From Diphasiastrum complanatum (lineage: Eukaryota > Streptophyta > Lycopodiopsida > Lycopodiales > Lycopodiaceae), in NCBI GenBank assembly GCA_029204225.1, contig CM055093.1, positions 35,412,525 through 35,476,524 on the forward strand: 64,000 bases of DNA, read 5' to 3'. Below, piece by piece: positions 1-11,400 of this stretch (positions are counted from its first letter, which is position 1; the number at the start of each line of letters is the position of its first letter). The notes beneath the pieces are model-generated. The model had not been told where the DNA came from, searched no databases, and saw nothing but the letters and a program-made list of their open reading frames with translations. Both the position numbers and the translations under genes were made by a program.

Positions 1-1260
1 ATTTAGAGCTTTTACCCGATACCCATATTGCCCACAAAAAAACAAAAAAAAAAAATTAAAAAAAAACGTTTTTGGGAATTTTTTTTCATATTTCTGAAAC
101 GCGTTTCAGGAATGTAGTGCAACTATGATACAAATCCATAGGCTTCAGGTTTTGTAAAAAGAGTTATTCATGCCCAAAAACCCTAAAAAGTTACCTTCGT
201 CGGTGCAACCGTGATATGTCGGTATCTATACTTCATACTTTATATCACAATGGATTCGTTGCTTCAACTATGGTAGTCGGACTTTATGATATAGATGTGG
301 TTTCTTTGGGCTATATCTTGTGTGTTATTTAAGGCAGCTACTTGCATACATTCATGGTCTCTCTAGATTAGTTAAGATACACTTATGAAGATATTAGCAC
401 TCTTCTTTGGCACTCTTGTTCAAGGGACATTGTTACGTTCATATCTAGTTCAGAGGATTTGGAATAATCCTTGACATGGATATTCGCCAGTGTACAGGTT
501 TATTAGTTACATTCCGAACTAGGCCAAAAATGTGATTGATAACGTTGTGAGGGCCCAGGCACTCCAACTAGGCCATGTGGAGTAGTGTATGGTGATTGAC
601 AATTATGCATGTTGAGGAGATCAAAAGAGATTGAATAACAATTTAGTAAAGGATCAGGGTCGTTGAAGGAATATTTCTAAGCTCCAAGGGTCTATATATA
701 CCTATGAGAGCTCGCCCTCCTCCACTTCCAGATTCTAGTATTTAGTTGCTAGAAACCTCTCCTCTCCTGTATTTGGACACCGTGGCTTGGGGGTGAAGCT
801 GATGATAGTGGTATTAGAGACTGGGCTTGCATCGATTAGAAGGTGGAGGCGCTTTTTGCGTTTTTGCAGATTTTTGATAGTAGCTCCTTGCTTTTTCTTC
901 CTGATGGTGGAATTGATCTCCAAGTAAGTGGCTTCTCAGGATCTTGCTTGTTTTCAGCCTAAAAATCAGTGATATGGACATTCTCCATAGCCATAACTGC
1001 AAATTACTCAATTTTTGACGGTTTTTTGACTAGTATTTATTGTTTTAGCTTGGAATTCATTGAATGTACTATCTGTTAATGATTTTCAAGATAGTACTTG
1101 TTGTTTTTCAGTCATTATGACAGGTTCTAATGATTGCATGCCAGTTATATGGTCAATATTGGATCGAGACTATATTTTGGTCAAAATTTGATAATTTTGG
1201 GTAAAATCGATCAATTAGAGACAATGTTGAGCATAATCAAAACTTCTAGTACTTGCATGA
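1..1260. other. No gene recognised (left flank)
   Basis: AT-rich sequence with only short open frames on both strands and no recognisable domain. Positions 20-130 hold an A-rich stretch followed by motifs (gcccac, an A/T run, gaaacgcgtttcagga, caactatg) that recur in altered form near 16080-16140 and 16670-16740, so part of it may belong to a dispersed repeat. It may also lie in an upstream intron of the XRN gene, because none of that gene's first exons is visible before 5433. Confidence 0.4.
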
Positions 1261-1263
1261 GGT

Positions 1264-2046
1264 TCAATTACAATAGTTAAGGTATGATTGCACTTGCATG
1301 TGGTTGTGATCCTTTTGAACATGCTGAAGAAGTAAAAAATTGGTTACAAAACATGGTTTCTTGATGGTTTTTTCACTTTTTTGGGAGATTGAATCATTTT
1401 CTATTGTAAATTTTGCATGCATGTTCTTAGAGGTGCGATGAAGTTGTCCAAAGGTTGTGAACAAGTGCAGTAGGCTATTGGTATTGTAGTGTAGGTCGTA
1501 CCAAACATGCCTCATATCAGTGGGTAGTAATGGAGCATATACATATGCTCCAAGCAATCCACAAGGATAAAAAATGTGTAGCACTTGTAGAATCAATAGG
1601 ATCCCATAAGAGATATCAGTGACTTGTAGGATCTGGCTCCACAATCATAGCAGCACAACATAAAGCATCATAGCCATCTAGAGCATATATAATAGAATGT
1701 AGCATGTGATGATAGGATGTAGCATAATGAACTAGGGCACATCTGTACAACTGACAAGTGTATACGGACTAGCGCATATTTCCACCTAGTCGATAGTGAG
1801 AATCAGAGGATAAACTAGCGGATGTGAAGCAACTATATGATCTTGAAACTGTTGCGCTTTCAAAATATGACTAATGAAACTCTACATGTGCCGTATTGTA
1901 GGATCTCGAGGGCCATCCATAGCATCTGTAACAATAGCAAGAATGGATGAAGATTGATGAAATGATGTATCCAAGCATACTTGACTTCGAGTGCAATAGA
2001 ACTTAGAAGTGGGATGGTTCTTAGCCCCATGTGTACATGTAACACT
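1264..2046 (-). other. Unidentified coding-like sequence left of the LTR insertion
   Basis: The minus strand carries open stretches (1882-2046 and 1264-1644) broken by stops. The frame entering at 2046 includes residues like CTHGAKNHPTSKFYC and AMDGPRDPTIRHM. It joins in phase to an open frame on the other side of the LTR element (5025-5086) once the element and one target duplicate are ignored. I do not recognise the family. It could be a decayed gene or an older element that the LTR element split. Confidence 0.3.
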
Positions 2047-2491
2047 TGTTAGAAAACCGACTTGATCATACAAGTAACCCAAGACAAGATTCCTATTGTT
2101 GTTAGACAATAGTCATACACATGAGAGAGAACAACAATGATGAAGAGATGTACTCCAACTATGTCCCATTACAATTGAGGTAGGGCGCCAGCCTACATAT
2201 ATACTTTCTCTAAACTATGTGTAAGGTAAAAAGCAAAAAGCAAATAGCAAAAAACAAAAAGCTAATTGCTATAATTACTACCTATATTGGGTAAACACCC
2301 AAGATGAGTTTCTAAGTGATAAAAGTAAATCCTATTCTAGTAGTAGTCCGCCCACCTACATGCATGACTAAAAAACGAATTTACTATAAATAGTAATGGC
2401 CCCTATAATAGCACGCAGGCATGGCCAAACTAACACTAATTAATCCTAAATGATAACTTTAGGGGTACTAAAGTAAACATTAACTCTAACA
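2047..2491 (-). repeat. 3' LTR (minus-strand element)
   Basis: A 445-bp repeat bounded by TG...CA with 6-bp inverted ends (TGTTAG/CTAACA). It matches 4580-5024 almost base for base. The polypurine tract complement ctccccctt begins at 2492. Confidence 0.88.
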
Positions 2492-4567
2492 CTCCCCCTT
2501 AATGTTTACATTGTCTAGAACTATGCATAAGAAAAGTATGCATGTATCTTCCATGAAGCCCATGTAATGAAGATCCTCAATTCTGATGTAGAATTTATGA
2601 TCAACTCTGATCTCAGTGTCTTCATTACTCGATGTAGAACTTTCTTCGTGTGATGATGTAGAATTTCCTTTGAATGTCGATCCTTTTAGTATGAACCTGC
2701 TTCATATGACTTCTCAATGTCTTGCTTTGGTCTTCATGTCTCTTTAGTGTATATGTGTGACTACCATGAGTTCAACATATCACCCGATTCCTTGACTTCC
2801 TTTGAATCAAAGAACTTTGACTCCCCCTGAATCAAATAATGTAGACATAATAATTGTTGCCTTAACCTTGAGAACTTTGCTTGAAGATTGACTCCCTTGG
2901 TCTCTTTGAACATCTTTCAAGCTACCACAAATGTAAGGATCTCCCCAACATTCATAAAGAAAAAGTAATCCTCTTTGATTACAGTAACACCATCATGATA
3001 ACCATAAGTAGGAAATAGTTCTACAAATGTCAACATCAAATCTCGTACATCAACACCCACTTTAGGAACCTTTACTTCATTAAGTAGACGGCTCCACTTG
3101 TGTCGATTCCTTGAATTGAACCCATTTCAATTCTCATGGTACTCTCATAAGTTACCACTTGTGATGAACTTGATGGACTTTGGTTGAACTACTCCCCCTG
3201 GATGTACACTTCATGTTTGCATTCCAACCACTCTCTCCAAATAGAGTAGAATATCATCCATGAACCAAACCAAATATGCAAGTAAAAGAGCATCCCCAAT
3301 AGAAAGATAAATGTATACAATACTTCCTCACACAAAGTAACTGATACTCTCCTTCAAATACTTTCTCACACAAAGTACTTGACATGATCTTTTCCATGGA
3401 ATCTCCTACCTCTATCTCACACACAGAGTCACTTGCACCAAACAACTTTCCAACCTAGAAAGCATTTCATCATGATATTTATTCTGACACTTTGTCATAT
3501 GCAAACTTGGTGAACGTCCTTCTTCAACCATGTTGTTTTTCTTGAAGCTAAACAACAACTTGTACTGTTGATTTTCAACGGCTAATCAACAACCTTGGTT
3601 TCCCAATCTTATAACAGAATCTACCACATGACAGAACATGAACTTGGATAGATTCTAGAACTTTTCTCCAACTTAAAATAGAATTGATCTCACTTAGTAC
3701 CACCACATGAACAATCAACTATGACTTGGATGGTATCCAGGAATTACATAACCACAACAAGCAATCACTTCGATTACTCATAAACCTGAAGTGATACTAG
3801 TTCAGATAGACAAGAAAGTTTCTACAACATAACCAAGTTACTATGACTTGAATAGAAACCAAACCAATACAACGTAGAATGTTGACCACACAGCTTGCCA
3901 CACCTGTCACTTGTAACAACGAACTTATCATTTGCCACCATGATAAGAAATTGTGAAAACATCCTCTTGAATATCGATTTATCCATATAGACTCATAGTC
4001 TATACTTCTCATGCAACTTCTTCTTAAGAATTTGCACCTTTGTCGATTCCAACCTCGACAAAACTTTGTCAATCTTAGAACGTCTGAAGTTGACCTTCCT
4101 TCAGTATGCTTGTTGGTAGCCGCTGTTTTGCAGCTTCAGCATCACCTTGATCGCTGATTGTCTTCCCCTACCATCTCTTTTGTTTCATGTAGAGTTTCCT
4201 TTCCCTGTGAGTTAACCCTTCCATTTTGTGATGAACCTTGTTCTAATTACTTTTGTGAATCCCTTCTTCACCTTGCACCTGTTTGCAAACAACTCCTAGT
4301 TGTATTGCTGATCCTTATTCTTGAGACCTCCTTCAGCTTGCATCAAGATTCACCATTGTATCCTAGCAATCTGTGTATTTCCATGCTTCCTTGCATGTAA
4401 TCATCCTCAACTTGCATGTGATAAACTCCCACTTGTATGTGATTGTCTTGCTGTACTTTCACTTGCATGAAAAAGAGCTCCAATTTGGCCTTTATTTGGC
4501 CCCAAAAGCCCTCTTTTAGCCAAAGTTAGATTGAAGTACCTCCTTGTTCTCTCGAATCTTGAACCTT

Positions 4568-4579
4568 GCTCTGATACCA
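4568..4579 (-). other. Primer-binding site, initiator-Met tRNA type
   Basis: The minus strand reads TGGTATCAGAGC directly after the 5' LTR. This is the classic plant LTR-element primer site complementary to the 3' end of initiator methionine tRNA. Confidence 0.9.
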
Positions 4580-5024
4580 TGTTAGAAAACCGACTTGATC
4601 ATACAAGTAACCCAAGACAAGATTCCTATTGTTGTTAGACAATAGTCATACACATGAGAGAGAACAACAATGATGAAGAGATGTACTCCAACTATGTCCC
4701 ATTACAATTGAGGTAGGGCGCCAGCCTACATATATACTTTCTCTAAACTATGTGTAAGGTAAAAAGCAAAAAGCAAATAGCAAAAAACAAAAAGCTAATT
4801 GCTATAATTACTACCTATATTGGGTAAACACCCAAGATGAGTTTCTAAGTGATAAAAGCAAATCCTATTCTAGTAGTAGTGTGCCCACCTACATGCATGA
4901 CTGAAAAACGAATTTACTATAAATAGTAATGGCCCCTATAATAGCACGCAGGCATGGCCAAACTAACACTAATTAATCCTAAATGATAACTTTAGGGGTA
5001 CTAAAGTAAACATTAACTCTAACA
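4580..5024 (-). repeat. 5' LTR (minus-strand element)
   Basis: A 445-bp copy of 2047-2491, with differences seen only near the aaagcaaatcc, gtgtgccc and gactgaaaa positions. It is followed by the target-site sequence acacc. Confidence 0.88.
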
Positions 5025-5432
5025 ACACCCACCACAATTGGAACATCAGGTGTATCAGCCACAACTTCTGCTGCGACTGAAATCTAGATTGTGAACAAGA
5101 ATCTCATTTACCCATGTCCTGTAGCCAATGACATTTATCTGCATCTGTATCTACACGAATCTTTGTAGTAACATCACTTGCAATAGCTGCTTAACATTAG
5201 ACGATGGACATGAATATCATGAAACGAACAGCGAAATGGTTGAATGTTAGCAAAGTCATGCAACAAATCAGTATGCTTGTTTCTGTTTATTACAAGTGAG
5301 ATTGGTTGCATAACATAAAGCAAGCATTTTAATTTGTGCTGATTCCCATTCAGCATTTCCACTTGTAGTTCACGACATGTGTAATGTCTTAATTCTCCAG
5401 ATTAAGCATGAATCCACTGTTTTGTGGTACAG
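5025..5432. other. Right flank of LTR insertion, no gene assigned
   Basis: The first ~60 bases hold the minus-strand open frame that continues across the LTR insertion. The rest (5174-5362, minus) has a 62-codon open frame with no family that I recognise. The stretch ends in the splice acceptor tttgtggtacag that precedes the first visible XRN exon. Confidence 0.4.
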
Positions 5433-8400
5433 ATTATTGTCTATGCTGGGCAAGAAGAGAAGTGCTTTCTCTGTGGACAGCAGGGTCACCTTGCATCAGA
5501 TTGTGAGGGGAAAACCCCAAGCAAGCATGAAGAAAAATACGATGTTCCAAAGAAGCCATATCAGGTTATCATTATTTTATGATTTGTATAAAAAATTAAC
5601 TGGTCTTTGATTGCTTCGAGATATATAAAAGATTAGTTTTCTCATGTTGCTGAAATAATTTCTTGTTAGGGTAAAATCATGAAGAGCTGAATGCTGAGTT
5701 TGTGGAAATGAGATCAGTTATATGCCTGTGATGTTGTATTATTTATTTGGTATTCACAAGCCGATATTTTATTCTGAAGGTGTTTGGCTTTTGTTTTGAA
5801 CATAACATCTTTCATCCTTTTTGTTCCATAACTGGCAGTTTTTACAAATATGGTTACTTCGGGAGTACTTGCAATTTGATTTAACAATCTCGGATGCTCT
5901 TTTCCCTATTGACTTTGAGCGACTTATTGACGACTTTGTCTTCATGTGCTTTTTTGTGGGGAACGATTTTCTTCCTCACATGCCAACTCTAGACATTAGA
6001 GAAGTAAGGATTTTATGCTCTTTGCAGTTTTTTCACATAAATGGAAATGCGTGTACCTCTATTTAATATGATGTCTAGTTGGAAACGATGTGTTCATCTG
6101 ACAAGTGACACCTCCTAATTTACTTGTGTTTGCTAATGTGTCTTTTCAGGGTGCAATCACTTTACTTATGACAGTGTACAAGAGAGAATTTACGAAGATG
6201 AGTGGCTATCTTACTGAGGATGGCGAGGTAGGTGATGTTGTGATAGTTTGCTTCTAGGCACGAATGCATTTAGTTACTAGGTTTCCTACACAAGAACAAT
6301 CAGCAAAACTCTCTCTGCTATTTAACTTGTGGATTTCCTTGCTAAAGACTTCCGAGTTAGTGAAGGCTTAGAGCTAGTCCATGTCTTTGCATAGTTGTGG
6401 TTCATTCTAGATACACTCTAGACATAGTGCAAGTACAGTGCTTGTGGCAAGTCCTGGTTTTGATCTGATTTATATTTCGTGTTTAACACACTTAATCTTC
6501 TCCACGTTGCTGAGAAAAAAAGGTGCTATGAATTTTGCACTAGTCTTGTAGTATTCAGCTGCTTGGTTAAGTTTTTCCCACTTTCTACTGCTATAGAACA
6601 TTTTGAGGAAGATAGCAACAAAAGATTTTTTCTTATGTACTGTAGGAGCGATAAGAAATGCTCTTAAAATTTGGCATGGGTTGTCTCTTGTCAAGTTTCT
6701 GCTGTGTATAGGTCTTTCTTAGGTAATTGTCAGCACACTGGAAAATGTTCATGAAAGATTGTTCAAATGTTGAAATATTGAACCTCTACTTCATCAGAGC
6801 ATCCTGCCTGAACTGCATTTTTGCACAATTTCCTTACCACAATCAGGGAAGTCTTGTCCCTTCGTGCATTGAATGTTGAAAGTGGAAAATCGAACCTCAA
6901 GATAAATAGCATATGATGATAGAACATACAGCCCTTATGTGGTCCTAACTGTAGAAGTACTTCGAGGTATAACTGATTTGAAAGTATCAAAGATAATCAG
7001 CTTAGCTTTAGAAAATAAACTTCTATGCTTTTGTCTTACGTAATGTATGAATGCATCTTCACATGCTTCTATTCCCTGTTGTGAAAAGGAGTGAATTACA
7101 CTTCATTTGTGGAAAGATGAATGGAGATAAGAAAATATATGAGTTTTTTCCCATCTCATTCTTAAAAGCATACGACATCTATAATGTATCAATGTTGACA
7201 TTGTGCCTTGTTAAGGTGTATAAATTGATATCCGATTTTATTCTTATCTCCTCGCTACAAATGTGAATTCCTCTAATGTATCGTGTTGAGGTTGAGACTT
7301 TGTGATGTGGATACATGTCCTTCTCAAAAGGTGCTGTCTTGGTTTGTCTGCTGGGGTGCGCCTATTCTTTGGCGAAAGTGCGCTACACACTGCATTGCAT
7401 TACAGGACCTAGATATGCGACTATCAATCATAGGCAGTGGAACAATCAATCACAAGTAACAGATGCAACGCATGAATCAATGATGGAAAAACATAAAACT
7501 ATTTTGTATTTTGTTTTGCTTATCAGAGCGAGTTGGTAGAGTCTCGCTCGTTGGCGGCCTGATGCTCCTCTTACAAAATCTGTATTCTGCTACTTGCTAA
7601 TTGCTTCTTCTGTATGCATATCTTCCTATTGGTTTCTGATCTATACTTATTGCCCACCAGGTGGGATTACAAGACATCTTAGCTCATCATTACAAGAGAG
7701 GTTTAACCTAAACTCCTAGTTAACTATCTCTCTAGTAACGTTACTTTTTATGGCTGAGCGTGATGGTTTAAAGTTCCATGCTTGTTGAGCTATGGTCCCG
7801 ATACTTCGGCTTGCCCGACAATTCGTTCTGCTCGACGTCTGCGTTCAGCTCTTGTTTTGGGGTCCGATAATTCGGTGTCGATGACTGCTGATTTGTCGGC
7901 CCCTTTGGGGAATGCTAGAGAATGGTTGCATGAGTCCACCATCTCCAACACTCCCTCTTGAACGATGCAACCTTTCTGCTTATCCTATTCCAATCGATCT
8001 TCTGAGTTTTGTAAACAGTTGCTTGTCCAGTGGTTTGGTCAGCAGATCTGCAATCATATCTTTTGATTTTATGAATTCAACACTCAGTTCTCCTTTCGAG
8101 ATCAGATCTTGAATGTGATGGTACTTTAGAGGTACATCGCACTCTGAGAATCCATCTTCATGAAAGAAGGGTTTCCGTGCTGTTCACCAATTGCTTCCAG
8201 CATCATCTTGGGCCATATTACCTCGTTTGCCACCTTCGAAGCTGCTACGTATTCAACTTTGCATGAAGACTGTGCTACGACTGTCTACTTCTTGCAGGTC
8301 CAACTTATTGCAGCTCTGCATGCTATCGAGCATCCACCTGTTATGGATTTGCTGTCATTTTCGCAGCTAACCCAACTTGCATCGCTGTAGTGTTGAGGAA

Positions 8401-11400
8401 TAAATTCCTTCTCTTTTTCGTAGATCAGCCCCAAATTGTGGGTTCGTTTTGCCATTAGCCAATGTTGCATGCCAGGATTGGAAGAGAATTGACTTAGTGA
8501 GTAGACAGAGAATGCTAAGTCAGGTCTTGTACAAACTGTAAGGTACATCAGACTACCGATTAGATTTTGATATGGTATGTTCTCCATCTTCTGTCTCTCC
8601 TCATCTGTGCAATCCTGCTTCGATAATCTGGCACCGGATATCATTGGTGTTGCCTTTTCTTTGCAGTCGATTATTTTGTACGGCTTCAATACTTTTTCTG
8701 CATATTCTGATTGGTTCAGAAGCATGACTCCTCTTGTTCGGTCTCTTTTGATTTGCAGCCCTAGACATTTCGTTGCTTCTCCTAGATCTGTGATCTCATA
8801 ATTCTTTTCTATTCTTTTTATATAGACATTACAGTCTGGTTGTGTAGGATTGAAGCCTAGAGACTTTAGAAGATTACGAGCTTCTTGTACCAAGCTCGTG
8901 ATACCTGCTTGAGACCATAGATACATCGTTGTAGCCGATAGGCGTAGTCTCGATTGTTCGGGTCTTCGTATCCTTCAAGCTGCTTCATGAAGATTTCTTC
9001 ATCTCCGTGGAGAAAGGCTGTCTGCACATCAATCTGGTGTACTTCCAGATCATAGTTTGTTGCATAGGCGAGGAGTGGTTGGATGCTTGACAACTTGACC
9101 ATCGGTGAGTATGTATTGAAGTAGTCGATACGTCGATACCATGGCAACAAGTTGAGCCTTGTATCGTCCGACACTTCCATCTGATTTCAGCTTCCTTTTG
9201 TATACCCACTTGCAATCGACTTTCTTCTTTCCTTCAGGAAGTGGTTCAAGTGTCCATGCCTGATTCTGCTTCATCGATTCGATCTCCTTTGACATTGCTT
9301 GCTTCCAAAATTCTCCCTTTGGATTCTAGATAGCTTCCAGATATGTCGTCGGTTCTTCAGTGTAGCTGCAATATTCAACATTTGTGTCTTCACTCCATTG
9401 AAGATTGTCGATGAATCTGTCAGGGGGTCTTCGAATCCTCGTTGACCTTCTTGGTTCGATTTGTTGCTGCTGGTGTGTTTTCTCTTCGATTTCTTTGACA
9501 GGTTGGTCTTCCGTTTCCTGCTCTAAAGTTGTTGGTTCGACATTCTGATTCGATGTGTAGCCTTGAACTCCCTCTTCAATCGGCAATATTGAGAAGATTT
9601 CATGGCCTCTTGATTCTTTGACTCCTGTAAACATCAATTAGTCGAACTAACGTCTATGCTCATTACCAGCTTCTTTGAGGTTGGATTGTAGAGTCGATAG
9701 ATCTGTGAGCCGTTCGAATAACCGACCATTACTCTCTACATCGACTTTTCGTCGAGTTTACTCCTTTTTTGTTTTGGTATGTGCATGTATGTTGCACACT
9801 TGAACACTCGCACGTACGACAGATCGGGCCTCACCCGTCCATATTTCGTACGGCGTCTTGTCTTCCATTGTCGTCTTTGTCGATCTGTTCTGCAGGTGTA
9901 CAACAGCTGCAATTGCTTCAGCCCAAAATTGACTTGGCAATTGTGCTTGTGCCATCATGCATTTTGCACCTTCGACAAGCGTTCTGTTTCTTCTTTCCGC
10001 GACACCATTGTATTGAGGTGTATATGCAGGTGTGAACTGATGTTGAATTCCTCTGTCTTGGTAGAAGTTTGAGAACTCCTTGCTCGAATATTCGCCTCCA
10101 TTGTCGGACCTGAGAGTCTGCAATTTCTTGGAGGTATGTCTTTCTGCAAATGCCACGAACTTCTTGAATGCTTCGAACACTTCGAACTTCTTCTTTAAAT
10201 AGTATATTGTCGTCATCTTGCTGTAGCCATCAATGAATGTGAGGAAATATCGTGATCCAGAGAGGAAATCGACTTTCATCAGTTCACAAACATATGAGTG
10301 AACAAGCTCAAGGATGTCCTTGGCTCCACTCCCTTCATGTACACATGACTTCAATGCTGCTTACCCTTCTGATAGGCTTCGCAGAAGTCGGACTCTGGAC
10401 TTGTGATCTTTAGACGACTTACTAGCTCTTTTTTGCTCATGTCGTAGAGACTCCTCATATTCAGGTAATACATAGTCAGTAGCTTGTTTGACTTTTGCTC
10501 GATTATTTGGCATACTGCCCATCAAACAAGACTCGTATTCCGAGATCTACTATCCTCGATACGGAGAGCAGGTCTCTTCTTAGTGTGGGTACATAGAGTG
10601 CTCCTTGGAGCTCTGCATGCCCCGACAGTGTACTTAGCTGTAGAGTTCCGATGCCTTTGACATCGTGTCTGCTGCCATCACCCAGTATTACTGTTCTTGT
10701 GTTGTCGAGTGTTCTGTAGTTGATCAAGACGTTTTTGTTGCAGGTTATGTGCGATGTGGCTCTTGAGTCGATCACTATATCGTAGTCGTGCTCCGCATAG
10801 CTGGTTGACTCTTCATCGAATATCGTGAATGCATTGTCGCTCTTCTCAGCATCCTTTTGCAACATTTGCTTTTTCTGCTTTATGCTTTCTTTTTGGGTTA
10901 TGCCAACATTCACATGCTAAATGCCCCTTCTGCTTGTAGTGTTTGTCTGCCGTGTGTCTGGATTTGTAACAGTGATTGCAGGTAGACGTATCTTTGTTGT
11001 AGTTGCCTCTTGTCGAAGACTTCGTTTGAGTCTTGTCGATCTTGGGCTTGTTTTTGTATTTCTTCTTTCCCCTTGTGAAAAGGGCCTTCTCCTGGTCGCC
11101 GTTTACTTCTCCTTCATCTCTCATCAGGCTTTCATCTGCAATAAGACTGATTGCTCTTTCGAATGTCATCTTAGGTAAACTTAGGATGAGCATTACGGGA
11201 TTACTTTCATTATCCCCAAGATCACTATCGCCATGTCAACTTCTAGTATCTTTTTAGAAGACCATAATTTGGGCCTCTACCTCAATGAACTACCTTTATT
11301 TTTAGGAAAGGGGGAGTTTGAGACGATATTGGGAAACATTTCAAGACCCGAGTCACTAAGGATTATCACTATAGAACTAGATTAAGGTTACCTCTCGTGT

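Larger units (their letters stand above)
2047..5024 (-). mobile_element. Non-autonomous LTR retrotransposon with near-identical LTRs
   Basis: Two 445-bp direct repeats (2047-2491 and 4580-5024) start TGTTAG and end CTAACA. Just inside the right copy, on the minus strand, lies TGGTATCAGAGC, the initiator-Met tRNA primer site. Just inside the left copy lies the purine tract AAGGGGGAG. The element therefore reads on the minus strand. Its flanks are acact (2042-2046) and acacc (5025-5029), a 5-bp target duplication with one change. The ~2.1-kb interior has no recognisable gag, RT or integrase, only short open frames such as 3254-3445. This suggests a LARD-like passenger mobilised in trans. I see about four differences between the LTRs, so the insertion is recent. 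It probably sits in an XRN intron. Confidence 0.88.
7951..11200 (-). mobile_element. Decayed Copia retrotransposon inside XRN intron (antisense)
   Basis: The minus strand reads, from 11193 down to 8285: gag with CCHC remnants, protease, integrase, linker, reverse transcriptase and RNase H, in Copia (Ty1) order, split by frameshifts. The 3' end is marked by the purine tract ttcaagagggag, followed by TGTTGGAG, a typical LTR start (LTR end at 7950). The 5' end is cut: no primer site or 5' LTR is seen beyond ~11200. Key sites are lost (protease DSGA is DSRA; first integrase Asp replaced; YVDD segment missing), so it cannot be autonomous. It lies antisense to XRN in a 5.85-kb intron. Confidence 0.88.

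Noticed and set aside
8577-11257. Plus-strand open frames over the intronic Copia (e.g. 9769-10072, 10921-11257)
   Set aside because: They are antisense shadows of the minus-strand Copia polyprotein.
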